The notes under the pieces: model-generated
Told to the model about the DNA's origin: nothing
The model's database searches: none
The model's input: the letters and a program-made list of their open reading frames with translations, nothing else
Shown here: piece after piece, positions 16,112 to 25,044 of the stretch
How the letters are laid out: every line of letters begins with the position of its first letter
Position numbering within the stretch: position 1 is the first letter of the stretch
NCBI GenBank assembly: GCA_964557285.1
Contig: CAZKZS010000008.1
Location: 1-39,044, forward strand
Length of the DNA stretch: 39,044 bases
DNA from: SB15 sp964557285
Lineage (GTDB): Bacteria > Chloroflexota > Anaerolineae > Aggregatilineales > J027
Direction: 5' to 3'
Made by a program: the position numbers and the translations under genes

Positions 16112-17320
16112 ATGTTTCGCTTCCGTTATATTTTGTTATTAGTGCTGTTGGTGGGGTTGCTGCCTATAACAGCAACTTCCGTTGCTCAGGATGAAGAATT
16201 TATATTTGGTCTGGTGCTGGTTGGCCCCCACGATGACCGGGGCTGGAGTCAGGCGCATTATGAAGCTGGCCTGTATGTCGAAGAAAATATCCCCGGTGCA
16301 AAGATGCTCTGGGTAGAAAGCATCAACAGCGCCGATAACCCGGATCGCCCGTTTGAACTGGTGGCCGAAGACCTGGTTGACCAGGGCGCACAACTCATCA
16401 TCGCCAATTCAGACGACTTTAAGGCACAGGTAAACGCTGTTGCGCCCCTGTATCCTGATGTCACCTTTTTGCATGTGTCCGGTGATGCCGTTCTGACAGG
16501 GGATGCCCCGCCCAATGTGACCAACATCATGGGTCGTATGGAATATGGCAAGATGATTGCGGGCTGCGCCGCAGCGCTCACCACCCAGACAGGCAAACTG
16601 GCTTACCTGGGGCCGCTGATTAACGACGAAACCCGCCGTCTGGCTGCATCGGCCTATCTGGGCGCGAAATACTGCTATGAAAATTATCGTGGCATGGAAC
16701 CCGGTAGCCTGGAATTTGAAGTGGCATGGATTGGTTTCTGGTTTAATATCCCCGGTTTTACGCTCGACCCCACCGAAGTCGTGAATGATTTCTTTAACGG
16801 TGGCGCGGACGTGGTAATTTCCGGTATTGATACCACCGAAGCGATTGTGGTTGCCGGTCAGCGTGCGCGTGCAGGCGAAAGTGTCTGGGCGATTCCGTAT
16901 GACTTCCAGGGTGCTTGCGACGAAGCCCCCGAAGCCTGCCTGGGTGTTCCCTATTTTAACTGGGGACCCACCTATGTGAACCTCATCCAGTCGTTAAAGG
17001 ACGGCACATTTGAACCTGCCTGGGAATGGAACTATCCCGATTGGGCAGATTTGAATAACCCGGATACAAGCGCGGTTGGTTTTATCAAAGGTGCTGGCCT
17101 TTCCGAAGAAGCCTCTGCCCAGTTAGATGAATTTATCGCTGGTCTGGCGGCGGGCGCTCAGGGTGAAGAAGGCGGCATTAACCTGTGGGCTGGCCCCCTG
17201 AACCTGCAAGACGGCACACCGTACCTTGCAGAAGGTGAAGTAGCCACCGACGAACAAATCTGGTATCTGCCACAGCTTCTTGAGGGCATGGTTGGCGACA
17301 GCGTGCCTGCGGAATCGTAA
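16112..17320 (+). CDS. BMP-family substrate-binding protein of a nucleoside/purine ABC transporter
   Basis: The 402-residue product has a cleavable signal peptide (FRYILLLVLLVGLLPITATS, ending near AQDEEF) and no lipobox Cys. The mature part is the BMP (basic membrane protein, Med/PnrA-like) fold of family 1 periplasmic-binding type, with GLVLVGPHDDRGWSQAHYEA near the start and VVISGIDTTEAIVVAGQRAR in the middle. Known BMP proteins bind purine nucleosides or, in some lineages, autoinducer-2-like or other small ligands. AAGGA lies six bases before the ATG at 16112; an upstream in-frame TTG at 16088 is less likely. The next genes encode the ATPase and two permeases, and adenine deaminase follows, which favours a purine substrate. 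Confidence 0.9.
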   Translation: MFRFRYILLLVLLVGLLPITATSVAQDEEFIFGLVLVGPHDDRGWSQAHYEAGLYVEENIPGAKMLWVESINSADNPDRPFELVAEDLVDQGAQLIIANSDDFKAQVNAVAPLYPDVTFLHVSGDAVLTGDAPPNVTNIMGRMEYGKMIAGCAAALTTQTGKLAYLGPLINDETRRLAASAYLGAKYCYENYRGMEPGSLEFEVAWIGFWFNIPGFTLDPTEVVNDFFNGGADVVISGIDTTEAIVVAGQRARAGESVWAIPYDFQGACDEAPEACLGVPYFNWGPTYVNLIQSLKDGTFEPAWEWNYPDWADLNNPDTSAVGFIKGAGLSEEASAQLDEFIAGLAAGAQGEEGGINLWAGPLNLQDGTPYLAEGEVATDEQIWYLPQLLEGMVGDSVPAES

Positions 17321-17340
17321 TTTGTTTTAGAATAGTAATA

Positions 17341-17370
17341 CCCTGCACGGGCAAGTCTGTCCGTGCAGGG
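17341..17370 (+). terminator. intercistronic hairpin between the BMP gene and its ATPase
   Basis: CCCTGCACGG and CCGTGCAGGG form a perfect 10-bp stem with a 10-base loop. A run of seven T follows only after 12 bases (17383-17389), so it is not a textbook terminator. In ABC operons such hairpins often stabilise the binding-protein message or cut readthrough, giving more binding protein than transporter. It may also be a dispersed palindromic repeat. Confidence 0.55.
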
Positions 17371-17402
17371 ACTCATGGTTGGTTTTTTTAAATAGGATTG
17401 TT

Positions 17403-19115
17403 ATGCAGCTCGAATTACGACACATTTCTAAAACTTTTGGCCCCCTGAAAGCAAACAATGACATCAATCACACCTTTCAAGAAGGCCACATTTACGCGGT
17501 TTTAGGGGAAAATGGTGCGGGCAAAAGCACCCTGATGAAAATTATTTCAGGGTATCAGCAGCCGGATGCGGGCGGTGAAATCCTGATTGATGGTAAGCCC
17601 ATTACTATCCATTCTCCCAGTGACGCCCTGCGTAATGGAATCGGGATGTTGTATCAAGACCCATTAGACTTTCCCCCGATGACCGTGCTTGAAAACTACC
17701 TGACAGCGCACCCCAAAACCGGATTTTTACCGCCCCGTGCGGAAGCCAGAGCCGAACTTTTAGCCATTGCACGGCGGTTCGGATTTAAACTTGACCCGGA
17801 TATGCTGATTGAAGGGCTGACCATTGGCGAACGGCAGCAGTTAGAAATTGTGCGGCTACTTTCCCTGAAAATCGGCTTCCTGATTCTGGATGAGCCAACG
17901 ACCGGCATTTCTGAGGAACAGCGCCAGACCCTTTTTTCAACTCTCAAACAGCTTGCTAAAGAAGATAAGCTGACGATTGCGCTGGTTACACATAAACTGG
18001 CTGATGTAGAAGAACTTTGCGATCAGGTGATGGTGCTGCGGCACGGTAAAGTTACGGGAACGTGTGCCATGCCTGTTCCTCCGGCTGAACTGGTCAAAAT
18101 GATGTTCGGCCATCCCGAAGAAGCGGAACAAAGCAGACCTCTGGCAACCCGCACCCTGGCCTGGGTGCAGCTCACACGCGGGGAACTGCCCGATCTGGAT
18201 AACATTCCTGATCCTTCGCTTGGTCAGTCCGTGTTACAGGTGAAAGATTTAACCCTTCAGACACGCCTGCTCACCATTGGAAACATTCATCTGAATGTCC
18301 GTGAAGGGGAAGTGATCGGGCTGGCAGGGCTGGAAGGAAGCGGCCAGAGCGATTTTATGCGTTTCTGCGCGGGGCTGAATCGCGTTTCGTCGCGTGACCA
18401 TATCACCAGTGGGATTGCCTTTGCAGCGCTACTTATCCTCTTTAACTACCTGATGGGTGAATCCACCACTGTATTCAGCACGACCATGCTGCTTTTAATT
18501 GGCTTGATTCTGGGACCGGTGTTGACTTCGGCGCTGCGGTATTTAAAAGACCGGAAAGACTGTGTGCATTTTGATGGGAAGCCGACACGCTGGTTAAGCT
18601 ACCGGGATTTACGGGAGCGTGGATTGGCTTATCTTTCCGCCGGACGGTTGGAGGAAGGGTTGGTCACAGGCATGACTCTGACTCAGCATTTTGCGCTGAC
18701 CAAAATGAGCAAAATCCCCTGGGTCAACTGGATTGCCGCCTTAAAACGCACCAATGAGGGCATCCAGCAGTATGATGTGCGCGGGCAGGCATTTAGTCCG
18801 ATTCAAACCCTGTCCGGCGGGAATCAGCAGCGTGTGGCGCTGGCCTTGCTGCCGGAAAATCTGCGGTTGGCCTTTCTGGAAAATCCAACTCGCGGATTGG
18901 ATGTGAACAGCGCCCGCAACATCTGGCACTTGCTTTTAAAACGGCGTGATAAAGGGACGGCGATTGTTTTTAGTTCACCGGATTTAGATGAAATTGTGGC
19001 CTACAGTGACCGGGTGATCGTGTTTTCTTCGGGGCGTTGCACGATTGTGGATGATCCGGCCAAAATTAATCGCCATGATCTGGGGCTGTTGATTGGGGGG
19101 TTACATCATGACTGA
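17403..19115 (+). CDS. ABC transporter ATPase with two nucleotide-binding domains and a hydrophobic insertion
   Basis: The 570-residue protein is the double ATPase of a BMP-type (nucleoside/sugar class) importer. Domain 1 has Walker A GENGAGKST (35-43), signature LTIGERQQ and Walker B FLILDEPT. Domain 2 has the degenerate Walker A GLEGSGQS, signature LSGGNQQR and a Walker B-like LAFLENPT, as is normal for the second half in this family. Unusually, about 60 residues (near 332-392) containing two strongly hydrophobic stretches (IAFAALLILFNYLMG and TTMLLLIGLILGPVLTSALR) are inserted after the Walker A helix of domain 2, where relatives have a short SGxxxLDGKxV turn. The reading frame is intact on both sides. 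The insertion looks like a membrane hairpin. AGGA lies six bases before the ATG at 17403. The gene overlaps the permease gene by 8 bases. Confidence 0.92.
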   Translation: MQLELRHISKTFGPLKANNDINHTFQEGHIYAVLGENGAGKSTLMKIISGYQQPDAGGEILIDGKPITIHSPSDALRNGIGMLYQDPLDFPPMTVLENYLTAHPKTGFLPPRAEARAELLAIARRFGFKLDPDMLIEGLTIGERQQLEIVRLLSLKIGFLILDEPTTGISEEQRQTLFSTLKQLAKEDKLTIALVTHKLADVEELCDQVMVLRHGKVTGTCAMPVPPAELVKMMFGHPEEAEQSRPLATRTLAWVQLTRGELPDLDNIPDPSLGQSVLQVKDLTLQTRLLTIGNIHLNVREGEVIGLAGLEGSGQSDFMRFCAGLNRVSSRDHITSGIAFAALLILFNYLMGESTTVFSTTMLLLIGLILGPVLTSALRYLKDRKDCVHFDGKPTRWLSYRDLRERGLAYLSAGRLEEGLVTGMTLTQHFALTKMSKIPWVNWIAALKRTNEGIQQYDVRGQAFSPIQTLSGGNQQRVALALLPENLRLAFLENPTRGLDVNSARNIWHLLLKRRDKGTAIVFSSPDLDEIVAYSDRVIVFSSGRCTIVDDPAKINRHDLGLLIGGLHHD

Positions 19116-20247
19116 GTGGCGGCGAATTTTCCGTTCTACCGGAAGTAACGCAGTTATTGGGATGCTGCCACTGCTGGCAGGAGTGGCTACTGCCCTGCTG
19201 TTGATAGCCATTCTGTTAAACGCCGAAGGGTTTTCCATGCGGGAAGTCTGGAACGCGCTGTATGATGGCGCGTGGGAAACCGACGGGAAAAAACTGCGGG
19301 TGCTGATTAACTGGATGCCTTTAATGCTGTGCAGCACGGGGCTGCTGCTGACTTTTACGGCGGGGCTGTGGAATATTGGCATTGAAGGCCAGCTCATGAT
19401 GGGTGCGTTAGGGGCAACCTCAGCCGCGCTGTTTGTCCGGTATGACAGCAAAACCGTTCAGCTAGCTGCTGAAATCGGGCTGGCGTGTGCGGCAGGGGCA
19501 GGATGGGGTCTGCTGGCAGGCATTTTAAAAACACGCGGCGGGGTGAATGAAATTTTCGGGGGTGTCGCGCTTAATTTTATTTCTTCCCTGTTTGCTGCTT
19601 TTTTGATTAGCAGTCCCTGGGCGCCCGCACGCGGCGGAACAGGCACACGCACCGACCCCTTTGATAGTTTTGCGATGCTGCCTTCTAAAATTATTGACCG
19701 TTCTCATCTAAGTTATACGGCGGTGGCAATCACAGTAAGCGGGTTTATGGTGGCCGCGCTGATATTATATTTTTCGCGGTTCGGGTTGCAGCTAAAAGCC
19801 ATCGGGAAAAGTGAAACGTCTGCACGGGCGTTAGGTATCCCCACTGAACGCAATCTCTGGTTAGCCATGCTTCTATGCGGCGGGCTGGCCGGATTGGGCG
19901 GTGCGATTCGGGTGCTGCATCCTCCGGTGGGGCAGTTTGAACAAAATACATCGGGCGGCATTGGATTTTTAGCGCTACTGGTGGTGCTGCTGTCCTCCAT
20001 ACGTCCCTGGCTTGTTCCATTTATTGCCTTTGCCTTTGCCTTTTTATCCACCGGCGCGCAGCGTGTGGAATCGTCGCTGCAAATTGACGCGGCGCTGGTG
20101 AAGGTGTTACAGGGGGTGCTGGTGCTGGCGGTGCTGCTGTTTGATGGGATTCGACAGCGTATTCAGGCCGAACAGGAAAAACGTGCGGTTGCAGCCCAGG
20201 CCGCCAAACGTGCCGCCGAAGCAGAACTGAAGGTAAAAACATTATGA
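19108..20247 (+). CDS. ABC transporter permease (nucleoside/sugar type), first subunit
   Basis: This 379-residue integral membrane protein belongs to the BPD_transp_2 family that pairs with BMP binding proteins. It has about nine to ten helices and the family's TAGLWNIGIEGQLMMGA motif, which in these permeases forms part of the ATPase contact region. Other family marks are GGVNEIFGGVALNFI and ALGIPTERNLWLAM. The start at 19108 overlaps the end of the ATPase gene in ATGACTGA, which points to translational coupling. The C-terminal tail (about 355-379) is highly charged and helical. It overlaps the next permease gene by ATGA. Together the two permeases form the heteromeric channel. Confidence 0.93.
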   Translation: MTEWRRIFRSTGSNAVIGMLPLLAGVATALLLIAILLNAEGFSMREVWNALYDGAWETDGKKLRVLINWMPLMLCSTGLLLTFTAGLWNIGIEGQLMMGALGATSAALFVRYDSKTVQLAAEIGLACAAGAGWGLLAGILKTRGGVNEIFGGVALNFISSLFAAFLISSPWAPARGGTGTRTDPFDSFAMLPSKIIDRSHLSYTAVAITVSGFMVAALILYFSRFGLQLKAIGKSETSARALGIPTERNLWLAMLLCGGLAGLGGAIRVLHPPVGQFEQNTSGGIGFLALLVVLLSSIRPWLVPFIAFAFAFLSTGAQRVESSLQIDAALVKVLQGVLVLAVLLFDGIRQRIQAEQEKRAVAAQAAKRAAEAELKVKTL

Positions 20248-21224
20248 ACGATGCACTTATCAGAACGCTTGCGGAGATTGTGGGAACGGCCGCCCCCCTT
20301 CTTATTGCAGCACAGGGCGAACTGATTACGGAACGGGCGGGCGTGGTGAATCTATCGCTGGACGGCTCGATTGTGCTGGCAGCGATGGCCGCGTTTGCGA
20401 TTGCTTACGAGACAGACAGCACCGAACTGGGTATTCTGGTGGCAATGTTGGTGGGGATGTTAATTGCTATTTTAATCATTTCCGCCAACGTGACGCTCAA
20501 AGTGAATCAAATTGCGCTGGGGTTTGTTCTGACTCTGCTGTGCGCGGATTTAAGCACTTATCTGGGGCGCGATTATACAGGCTTACCCGGCGGTGGTGTT
20601 GAAATCCCCTACGCGCCGATTCCCCTGCTGGAAGATATTCCAGTAATTGGGGAAATTTTTTTCCAGCAAAATCTGATGGTGTATTTTAGCCTGGTGCTGG
20701 TGGCGGTGGTATGGTTCTGGATTTACCGCACCGGCCCGGGCCTCTCGCTGCGGGCATTGGGTGAACGGCCCTCAGCGGCTTATGTGCGTGGCACACGAGT
20801 CCAGGTCTGGCGTTTTGTGTACGTGGCGATAGGTGGGGCGCTGGTCGGATTGGCGGGCGCGGCCTACTCGCTGGATGTTCTGTTGGGCTGGCGAGAGGGA
20901 TTGACGGTTGGGCAGGGCTGGATTGCGCTGGCGATTGTTATTTTTGGGACGTGGAAACCCTCCCGTATTTTGCTGGGGGCCTATCTGATTGTCGGGCTGC
21001 GTTCTTTCGCGCTGTATTTGCAGCGTCAGGATACGATTGATTTGCCCGTGCATATCCTGAATATGATTCCCTGGCTGCTGATGCTGCTGACTTTGATTTT
21101 TGTAGCAAGCGGCGTCGCCAATTATCTGGTAGCCGTGATGCCGGAAAAATGGCAGAGTCCGGCACGACGATTTTTACGCTCCGACCCTCCGGCAGCATTA
21201 GGAAGAGCCTTCGAGAAAGAGTGA
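20244..21224 (+). CDS. ABC transporter permease (nucleoside/sugar type), second subunit
   Basis: This 326-residue membrane protein is the second BPD_transp_2 permease. It has about eight to nine helices and the family motif LITERAGVVNLSLDGSIVLA near residues 25-50, with TLKVNQIALGFVLTLL further on. The C-terminal part, AWLALAIVIFGTWKP-like (GWIALAIVIFGTWKPSRILL), is typical of the smaller partner of the pair. The start codon overlaps the stop of the first permease (ATGA). It ends just before a strong intrinsic terminator, so it is the last gene of the transport operon. Confidence 0.93.
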   Translation: MNDALIRTLAEIVGTAAPLLIAAQGELITERAGVVNLSLDGSIVLAAMAAFAIAYETDSTELGILVAMLVGMLIAILIISANVTLKVNQIALGFVLTLLCADLSTYLGRDYTGLPGGGVEIPYAPIPLLEDIPVIGEIFFQQNLMVYFSLVLVAVVWFWIYRTGPGLSLRALGERPSAAYVRGTRVQVWRFVYVAIGGALVGLAGAAYSLDVLLGWREGLTVGQGWIALAIVIFGTWKPSRILLGAYLIVGLRSFALYLQRQDTIDLPVHILNMIPWLLMLLTLIFVASGVANYLVAVMPEKWQSPARRFLRSDPPAALGRAFEKE

Positions 21225-21243
21225 CTTTCAGAGAAGCTGTGGG

Positions 21244-21276
21244 AAGCCGCGCTGGTAAAACAGGGCGGCTTTTTTT
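21244..21276 (+). terminator. intrinsic terminator of the transport operon
   Basis: AAGCCGC (21244-21250) pairs with GCGGCTT (21265-21271); CTG/CAG extends the stem inward past one mismatch. Seven T residues follow. It lies between the second permease and adenine deaminase, so the latter may have its own promoter or depend on readthrough. Confidence 0.85.
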
Positions 21277-21312
21277 CTGTTATATTTTTAGGAATGATGA
21301 AGGACTGTGGTA

Positions 21313-23019
21313 ATGGAACTTGCACAAAAAATAGCGATTGCACGGGGTCATGAACCTGCGGATTTGCTCCTCACCAATTTACAACTGATTAATATTCATA
21401 CAGGCGAAATTTATCCAACTGAAATTGCCATTGCCGGAAGCCGGATTATAGGCGTGGGCGAAGGATACACCGCTAAAAAGACTCTTGACCTGGGCGGGCG
21501 ATACGTCGCGCCGGGGTTAATTGATGCCCATGTGCATATTGAAAGCAGCCTGTGTACCCCGCCCGAATTTGCAAAGGCGGTGCTGGTGCGCGGTATCACC
21601 ACCGTGATAACCGACCCCCATGAAATCGCCAACGTGCTGGGACTGGAAGGCATCCGATTTATGCTCAATGCAGCCAAGTATAACCCCCTGAGCATGTTTG
21701 TAATGGCCTCTAGCTGCGTTCCGGCAACCCATATGGAAACATCGGGTGCGGCGCTGGAGGCGGAAGATTTAGAAGGGCTGCTTAATAACAAATGGGTGCT
21801 GGGGCTGGCGGAAATGATGAATTACCCCGGCGTCATTTTTGCGGACAGCCGCGTGCTGCAAAAACTTGAAATGTTTGAGCAAAAGGTCATTGATGGACAC
21901 TGCCCAGGGGTCACAGGAAAACAATTAAATGCCTATCGTGTGGCGGGTGTTCGCAGCGACCATGAATGTACAACGGTGGAAGAAGCGCTGGAAAAACTCC
22001 GTGCGGGCATGGTGATTTTTATCCGCGAAGCGACCAATGCTCATAATCTGGAAACCCTGCTGCCGCTAGTAACCCCCGAAAACAGCCGCCGTATTTGCTT
22101 TTGTACGGATGACCGCCAGCCTGCTGATTTAATTGATCAGGGGTCGATTGATTATATGGTGCGGGTGGCTATTCAGCACGGGATTCGGCCAATCGACGCG
22201 CTGCGAATGGCAACGCTCAACACGGCTGAATACTTCCGGCTGCATCACAGTGGGGCAGTAGCGCCAGGGTATTTTGCGGATTTGATGGTGTTTTCCGACC
22301 TCAATGCACCTGCGGCGGAAATGGTTTTCCGCAGTGGGGAACTGGTTGTCGAAAACGGCCAACTTATGACGACCTTTAATGACTCACTTTCTACCATGCG
22401 CTCCTCTATCAATGTTCAGTGGGACGGCTTATCGTTTGAGATTCCGGCGCAAAACGGCGCTCGAATCCGGGTGATTGGCAGCGTAGAAAATCAGCTTGTC
22501 ACTCACCATCTGATTGAAGATGCAAAGGTCAAAAATGGGCTGGCGGTAGCCGACCTGGAACGGGACATTCTCAAGATGGCCGTCATTGAGCGTCATACAG
22601 CCAACGGCAACGTGGGCAAGGGATTTATTCAGGGGATTGGCCTGAAACGCGGCGCAATTGCCGGAACGGTGGCGCATGATCATCATAATTTAGTGGTGAT
22701 TGGAACAGATGATAACAGTATGAAACACGCGGCACGGGCAGTCGCCAGCATGGACGGCGGACTGGTGGCGGTGGACGGAGAAAATGTCCTTGCCAGTTTG
22801 CCTCTGCCCATTGCGGGCTTGATGAGCGATAAACCCGTCCGGGAGGTTCGGGATGGCATGGAAAGGCTGCTGAAGGCGGCGGCAGAACTGGGTTCGACCA
22901 TGCACGACCCCTTCATGGCGATGAGTTTTATGGCGCTGGAAGTGATTCCGAACCTCAAGCTGACTGACATCGGTCTGGTGGATGTTGAGAAGTTTACGCC
23001 TGTGAGTCTCTTTGTCTAG
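21313..23019 (+). CDS. ade: Adenine deaminase
   Basis: The 568-residue enzyme converts adenine to hypoxanthine and ammonia in purine salvage. It has the amidohydrolase metal motif in APGLIDAHVHIESSLCTP (His73, His75), DPHEIANVLG, GLAEMMNYPGV, GKQLNAYRVAGVRSDHECTT, CTDDRQP, and the family-specific C-terminal domain ending FMALEVIPNLKLTDIGLVDV. The length is usual for Ade. AAGGA lies eight bases before the ATG at 21313; the GTG at 21307 is too close to it. It lies directly downstream of the BMP/ABC genes, which supports uptake of purines feeding this enzyme. Confidence 0.95.
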   Translation: MELAQKIAIARGHEPADLLLTNLQLINIHTGEIYPTEIAIAGSRIIGVGEGYTAKKTLDLGGRYVAPGLIDAHVHIESSLCTPPEFAKAVLVRGITTVITDPHEIANVLGLEGIRFMLNAAKYNPLSMFVMASSCVPATHMETSGAALEAEDLEGLLNNKWVLGLAEMMNYPGVIFADSRVLQKLEMFEQKVIDGHCPGVTGKQLNAYRVAGVRSDHECTTVEEALEKLRAGMVIFIREATNAHNLETLLPLVTPENSRRICFCTDDRQPADLIDQGSIDYMVRVAIQHGIRPIDALRMATLNTAEYFRLHHSGAVAPGYFADLMVFSDLNAPAAEMVFRSGELVVENGQLMTTFNDSLSTMRSSINVQWDGLSFEIPAQNGARIRVIGSVENQLVTHHLIEDAKVKNGLAVADLERDILKMAVIERHTANGNVGKGFIQGIGLKRGAIAGTVAHDHHNLVVIGTDDNSMKHAARAVASMDGGLVAVDGENVLASLPLPIAGLMSDKPVREVRDGMERLLKAAAELGSTMHDPFMAMSFMALEVIPNLKLTDIGLVDVEKFTPVSLFV

Positions 23020-23039
23020 TACATTGAGCGTAATTTTTC

Positions 23040-23067
23040 CTGACAGTTGTAGTAACTATGGTACAAT
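23040..23067 (+). promoter_or_regulatory. promoter of the NarL/DegS-like two-component operon
   Basis: CTGACA (23040-23045), a 16-base spacer and TACAAT (23062-23067): five of six matches in both boxes. A short palindrome CCTGT-AG-ACAGG (23071-23082) lies at the predicted transcription start and could be an operator. The untranslated leader is about 80 bases long and shows no clear ribosome site close to the ATG. Confidence 0.6.
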
Positions 23068-23152
23068 CGTCCTGTAGACAGGATGTGTGCATTTTTATAT
23101 GGTGTAAAAGAGATTTGTAATAGTACCACAACTGTTAGGAATTTACCCTCCG

Positions 23153-23911
23153 ATGGCAACCCAAACGAAAATTAAAGTGGTTCTGGTGGATGACCAACCC
23201 CTGTGGCGGGAAGGTCTGCGTCAGGTGATGACCCTGCATGACGATATTGAAGTCATTCAGGAAATCGGGCAGGGAGAAGAAGCCCTTGCTAAGCTGCAAG
23301 AACTTCAGGCAGATGTAGTATTGTTAGACATCAGCCTTCCGGGGTTAAATGGAATACAGGTGACACAGCAGTTGAAATCGGCTCACAGCAGCACCGCCGT
23401 TGTTATTTTGACCAACTATGACGACCCCGACCATGTGATACATGCTATCCAATCCGGCGCGGCGGCGTTTTGCACAAAAGATATTCAGCCGGAACGGCTG
23501 GTTGAAGTCATTCATGTGGCGGCACAGGGAAATTATGTGATTGGCGACAAAATTTATAACTACGAAGGCGCACAGGCGCGGGTCCGAAAAATGATGGATG
23601 AACTCACCGGACATTATACCGATGAGCCGCATACCTCCCTGAGCGCCCGCGAAATGGAAATTTTGCTGTACGTGACACGCGGATACAGCAACAAAGAAAT
23701 TGCCCATGTGCTGAGCATCAGCAATCAGACCGTCAAAAACCATATGACCGCTATTTTGCGGAAGCTCAAAGTTCAGGATCGGACTCAGGCAGCCATGTAT
23801 GCGCTGCGGCACGGTTGGATTAAGCTGGGGGACACTTTGCGTCAGGATGAAAACAAGATTACAGTAGGAACTGACTCATCAGTCAGGAGCGTGGTGGATG
23901 GTAGCAAATAA
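23153..23911 (+). CDS. NarL/FixJ-family response regulator
   Basis: The 252-residue protein has an N-terminal receiver (acidic pair Asp13-Asp14, phospho-acceptor Asp59 in VVLLDISLPG, Thr87 in VILTNYD, Lys109 in CTKD) and a C-terminal LuxR-type helix-turn-helix (about 162-228) with LSAREMEILLYVTRGYSNKE and SISNQTVKNHMTAILRKL. It binds DNA when phosphorylated. It overlaps the partner kinase gene by 14 bases. A tail of about 25 residues follows the DNA-binding domain. The pair lies upstream of the Tad genes on the same strand and may control them, but that is inferred from position only. Confidence 0.93.
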   Translation: MATQTKIKVVLVDDQPLWREGLRQVMTLHDDIEVIQEIGQGEEALAKLQELQADVVLLDISLPGLNGIQVTQQLKSAHSSTAVVILTNYDDPDHVIHAIQSGAAAFCTKDIQPERLVEVIHVAAQGNYVIGDKIYNYEGAQARVRKMMDELTGHYTDEPHTSLSAREMEILLYVTRGYSNKEIAHVLSISNQTVKNHMTAILRKLKVQDRTQAAMYALRHGWIKLGDTLRQDENKITVGTDSSVRSVVDGSK

Positions 23912-24980
23912 CCCCAAAGAACAACTCCTCAGCGACATTAAGGAAACTATTGCTGAAATTGAAGCGCGAATCAAGGAAAACAACTCGATTCTGGAACAGA
24001 GCCGTCTGGAAGTTGACCGGCTTCAGCAAAAAAATGTCAATATCAGCGCCCGTTTGCAGCGTGTGGAACTGGAATTTGATACTGTTCCCCGACAGGATAT
24101 TAAATCGGCATATGAGGAGTCTATCGAAATTCGTACCCGTCTGATTTCGATGCGGAGTCAGCTTGAAAAGCTGGAGGATAACCGGGATCATCTGGAAGAA
24201 TTTCGGGATTCTCTCAAGTACGTCCTGAACAATATGCAGGGTGTACAGATTGAACGTGTCGCCGGAACATCTGCGGTTAGCGGCATAGCAGAGGCGGGCG
24301 GTCAGCGTTTGACGCTGGCAGGTGAACAAATTGTGCGTATTGTGGAAGCCCAGGAGAGCGAACGCCAGCGCCTTGCCAATGCGCTGCATGATGGGCCGGC
24401 GCAGTCGCTGACCAACTTTATGCTGCAAGCGGAAATCTGCCAGCGCCTTTTTAACCGTGACCCTGCTAAAGCGGAGGTTGAACTCAACACCCTGCGTTCA
24501 GCCGCTTTGACCACCTTCAACAAAATCCGCGAGTTCATTTTTGACCTGCGGCCGATGATGCTGGATGACCTGGGGCTGATTGCCACCATGCGGCGTCATG
24601 CCGAAAATTTCAATGAGAAAAATGAAGCCAAAATTGAGTTTCATCTGACGGGCCCGGAACAGCGTTTGCCCTCTCACATTGAAGTGATCATGTTCCGGGC
24701 GTTTCAACAGTTAATTACCAATGCCCGCGACCATCTGGGCGCGACAAAGATTGTCGTGAAACTTGATGTAGGAGATAATCAGGTGCGCGGCACGGTTGAG
24801 GACAATGGGAAAGGGTTTGACCCGGATGTGGCGCTGGATCGCAGCCTGGGCGATTCGCCTTTACAAAATCTGCTGGATTTAAAAGAGCGTGTTGAACTGG
24901 TTAGCGGTACACTGGATGTTTACAGCACAGAAGGAGAGGGCAGCAGCATCGAAATTGTGCTGCCTCATACAAAACGGTAG
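23898..24980 (+). CDS. DegS/NarX-type cytoplasmic sensor histidine kinase
   Basis: The 360-residue protein has no transmembrane segment. Residues 1-120 form a long coiled coil like the sensor domain of DegS. The HisKA_3 dimerisation domain has ESERQRLANALHDGPAQSLT with the phospho-acceptor His164. The ATPase domain has QLITNARDHLGATKI (N-box) and DNGKGFD (G-box), and ends GEGSSIEIVLPHTKR. It should phosphorylate the NarL-type regulator encoded just upstream, with which it overlaps by 14 bases. AGGAG lies eight bases before the ATG. The signal is likely cytoplasmic, as for DegS, but it is unknown. Confidence 0.92.
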   Translation: MVANNPKEQLLSDIKETIAEIEARIKENNSILEQSRLEVDRLQQKNVNISARLQRVELEFDTVPRQDIKSAYEESIEIRTRLISMRSQLEKLEDNRDHLEEFRDSLKYVLNNMQGVQIERVAGTSAVSGIAEAGGQRLTLAGEQIVRIVEAQESERQRLANALHDGPAQSLTNFMLQAEICQRLFNRDPAKAEVELNTLRSAALTTFNKIREFIFDLRPMMLDDLGLIATMRRHAENFNEKNEAKIEFHLTGPEQRLPSHIEVIMFRAFQQLITNARDHLGATKIVVKLDVGDNQVRGTVEDNGKGFDPDVALDRSLGDSPLQNLLDLKERVELVSGTLDVYSTEGEGSSIEIVLPHTKR

Positions 24981-25018
24981 AAGCATTTGCTTTTGCCTGC
25001 TATCGGATTACACTACTT

Positions 25019-25024
25019 TATAAT
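25019..25024 (+). promoter_or_regulatory. possible -10 box of the Tad operon
   Basis: A consensus TATAAT lies 20 bases before the cpaB start codon, in the 64-base gap after the kinase gene. No convincing -35 box stands 16-18 bases upstream, so an activator may be needed, or it may be chance. Confidence 0.35.
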
Positions 25025-25044
25025 TTTGACGTGAGGAGTAAATT

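Noticed and set aside
18390..18590. Frameshift or gene fusion as the explanation of the ATPase insertion
   Set aside because: The frame is open and family motifs stand in the same frame on both sides, so an in-frame insertion fits better; an assembly error cannot be fully excluded.
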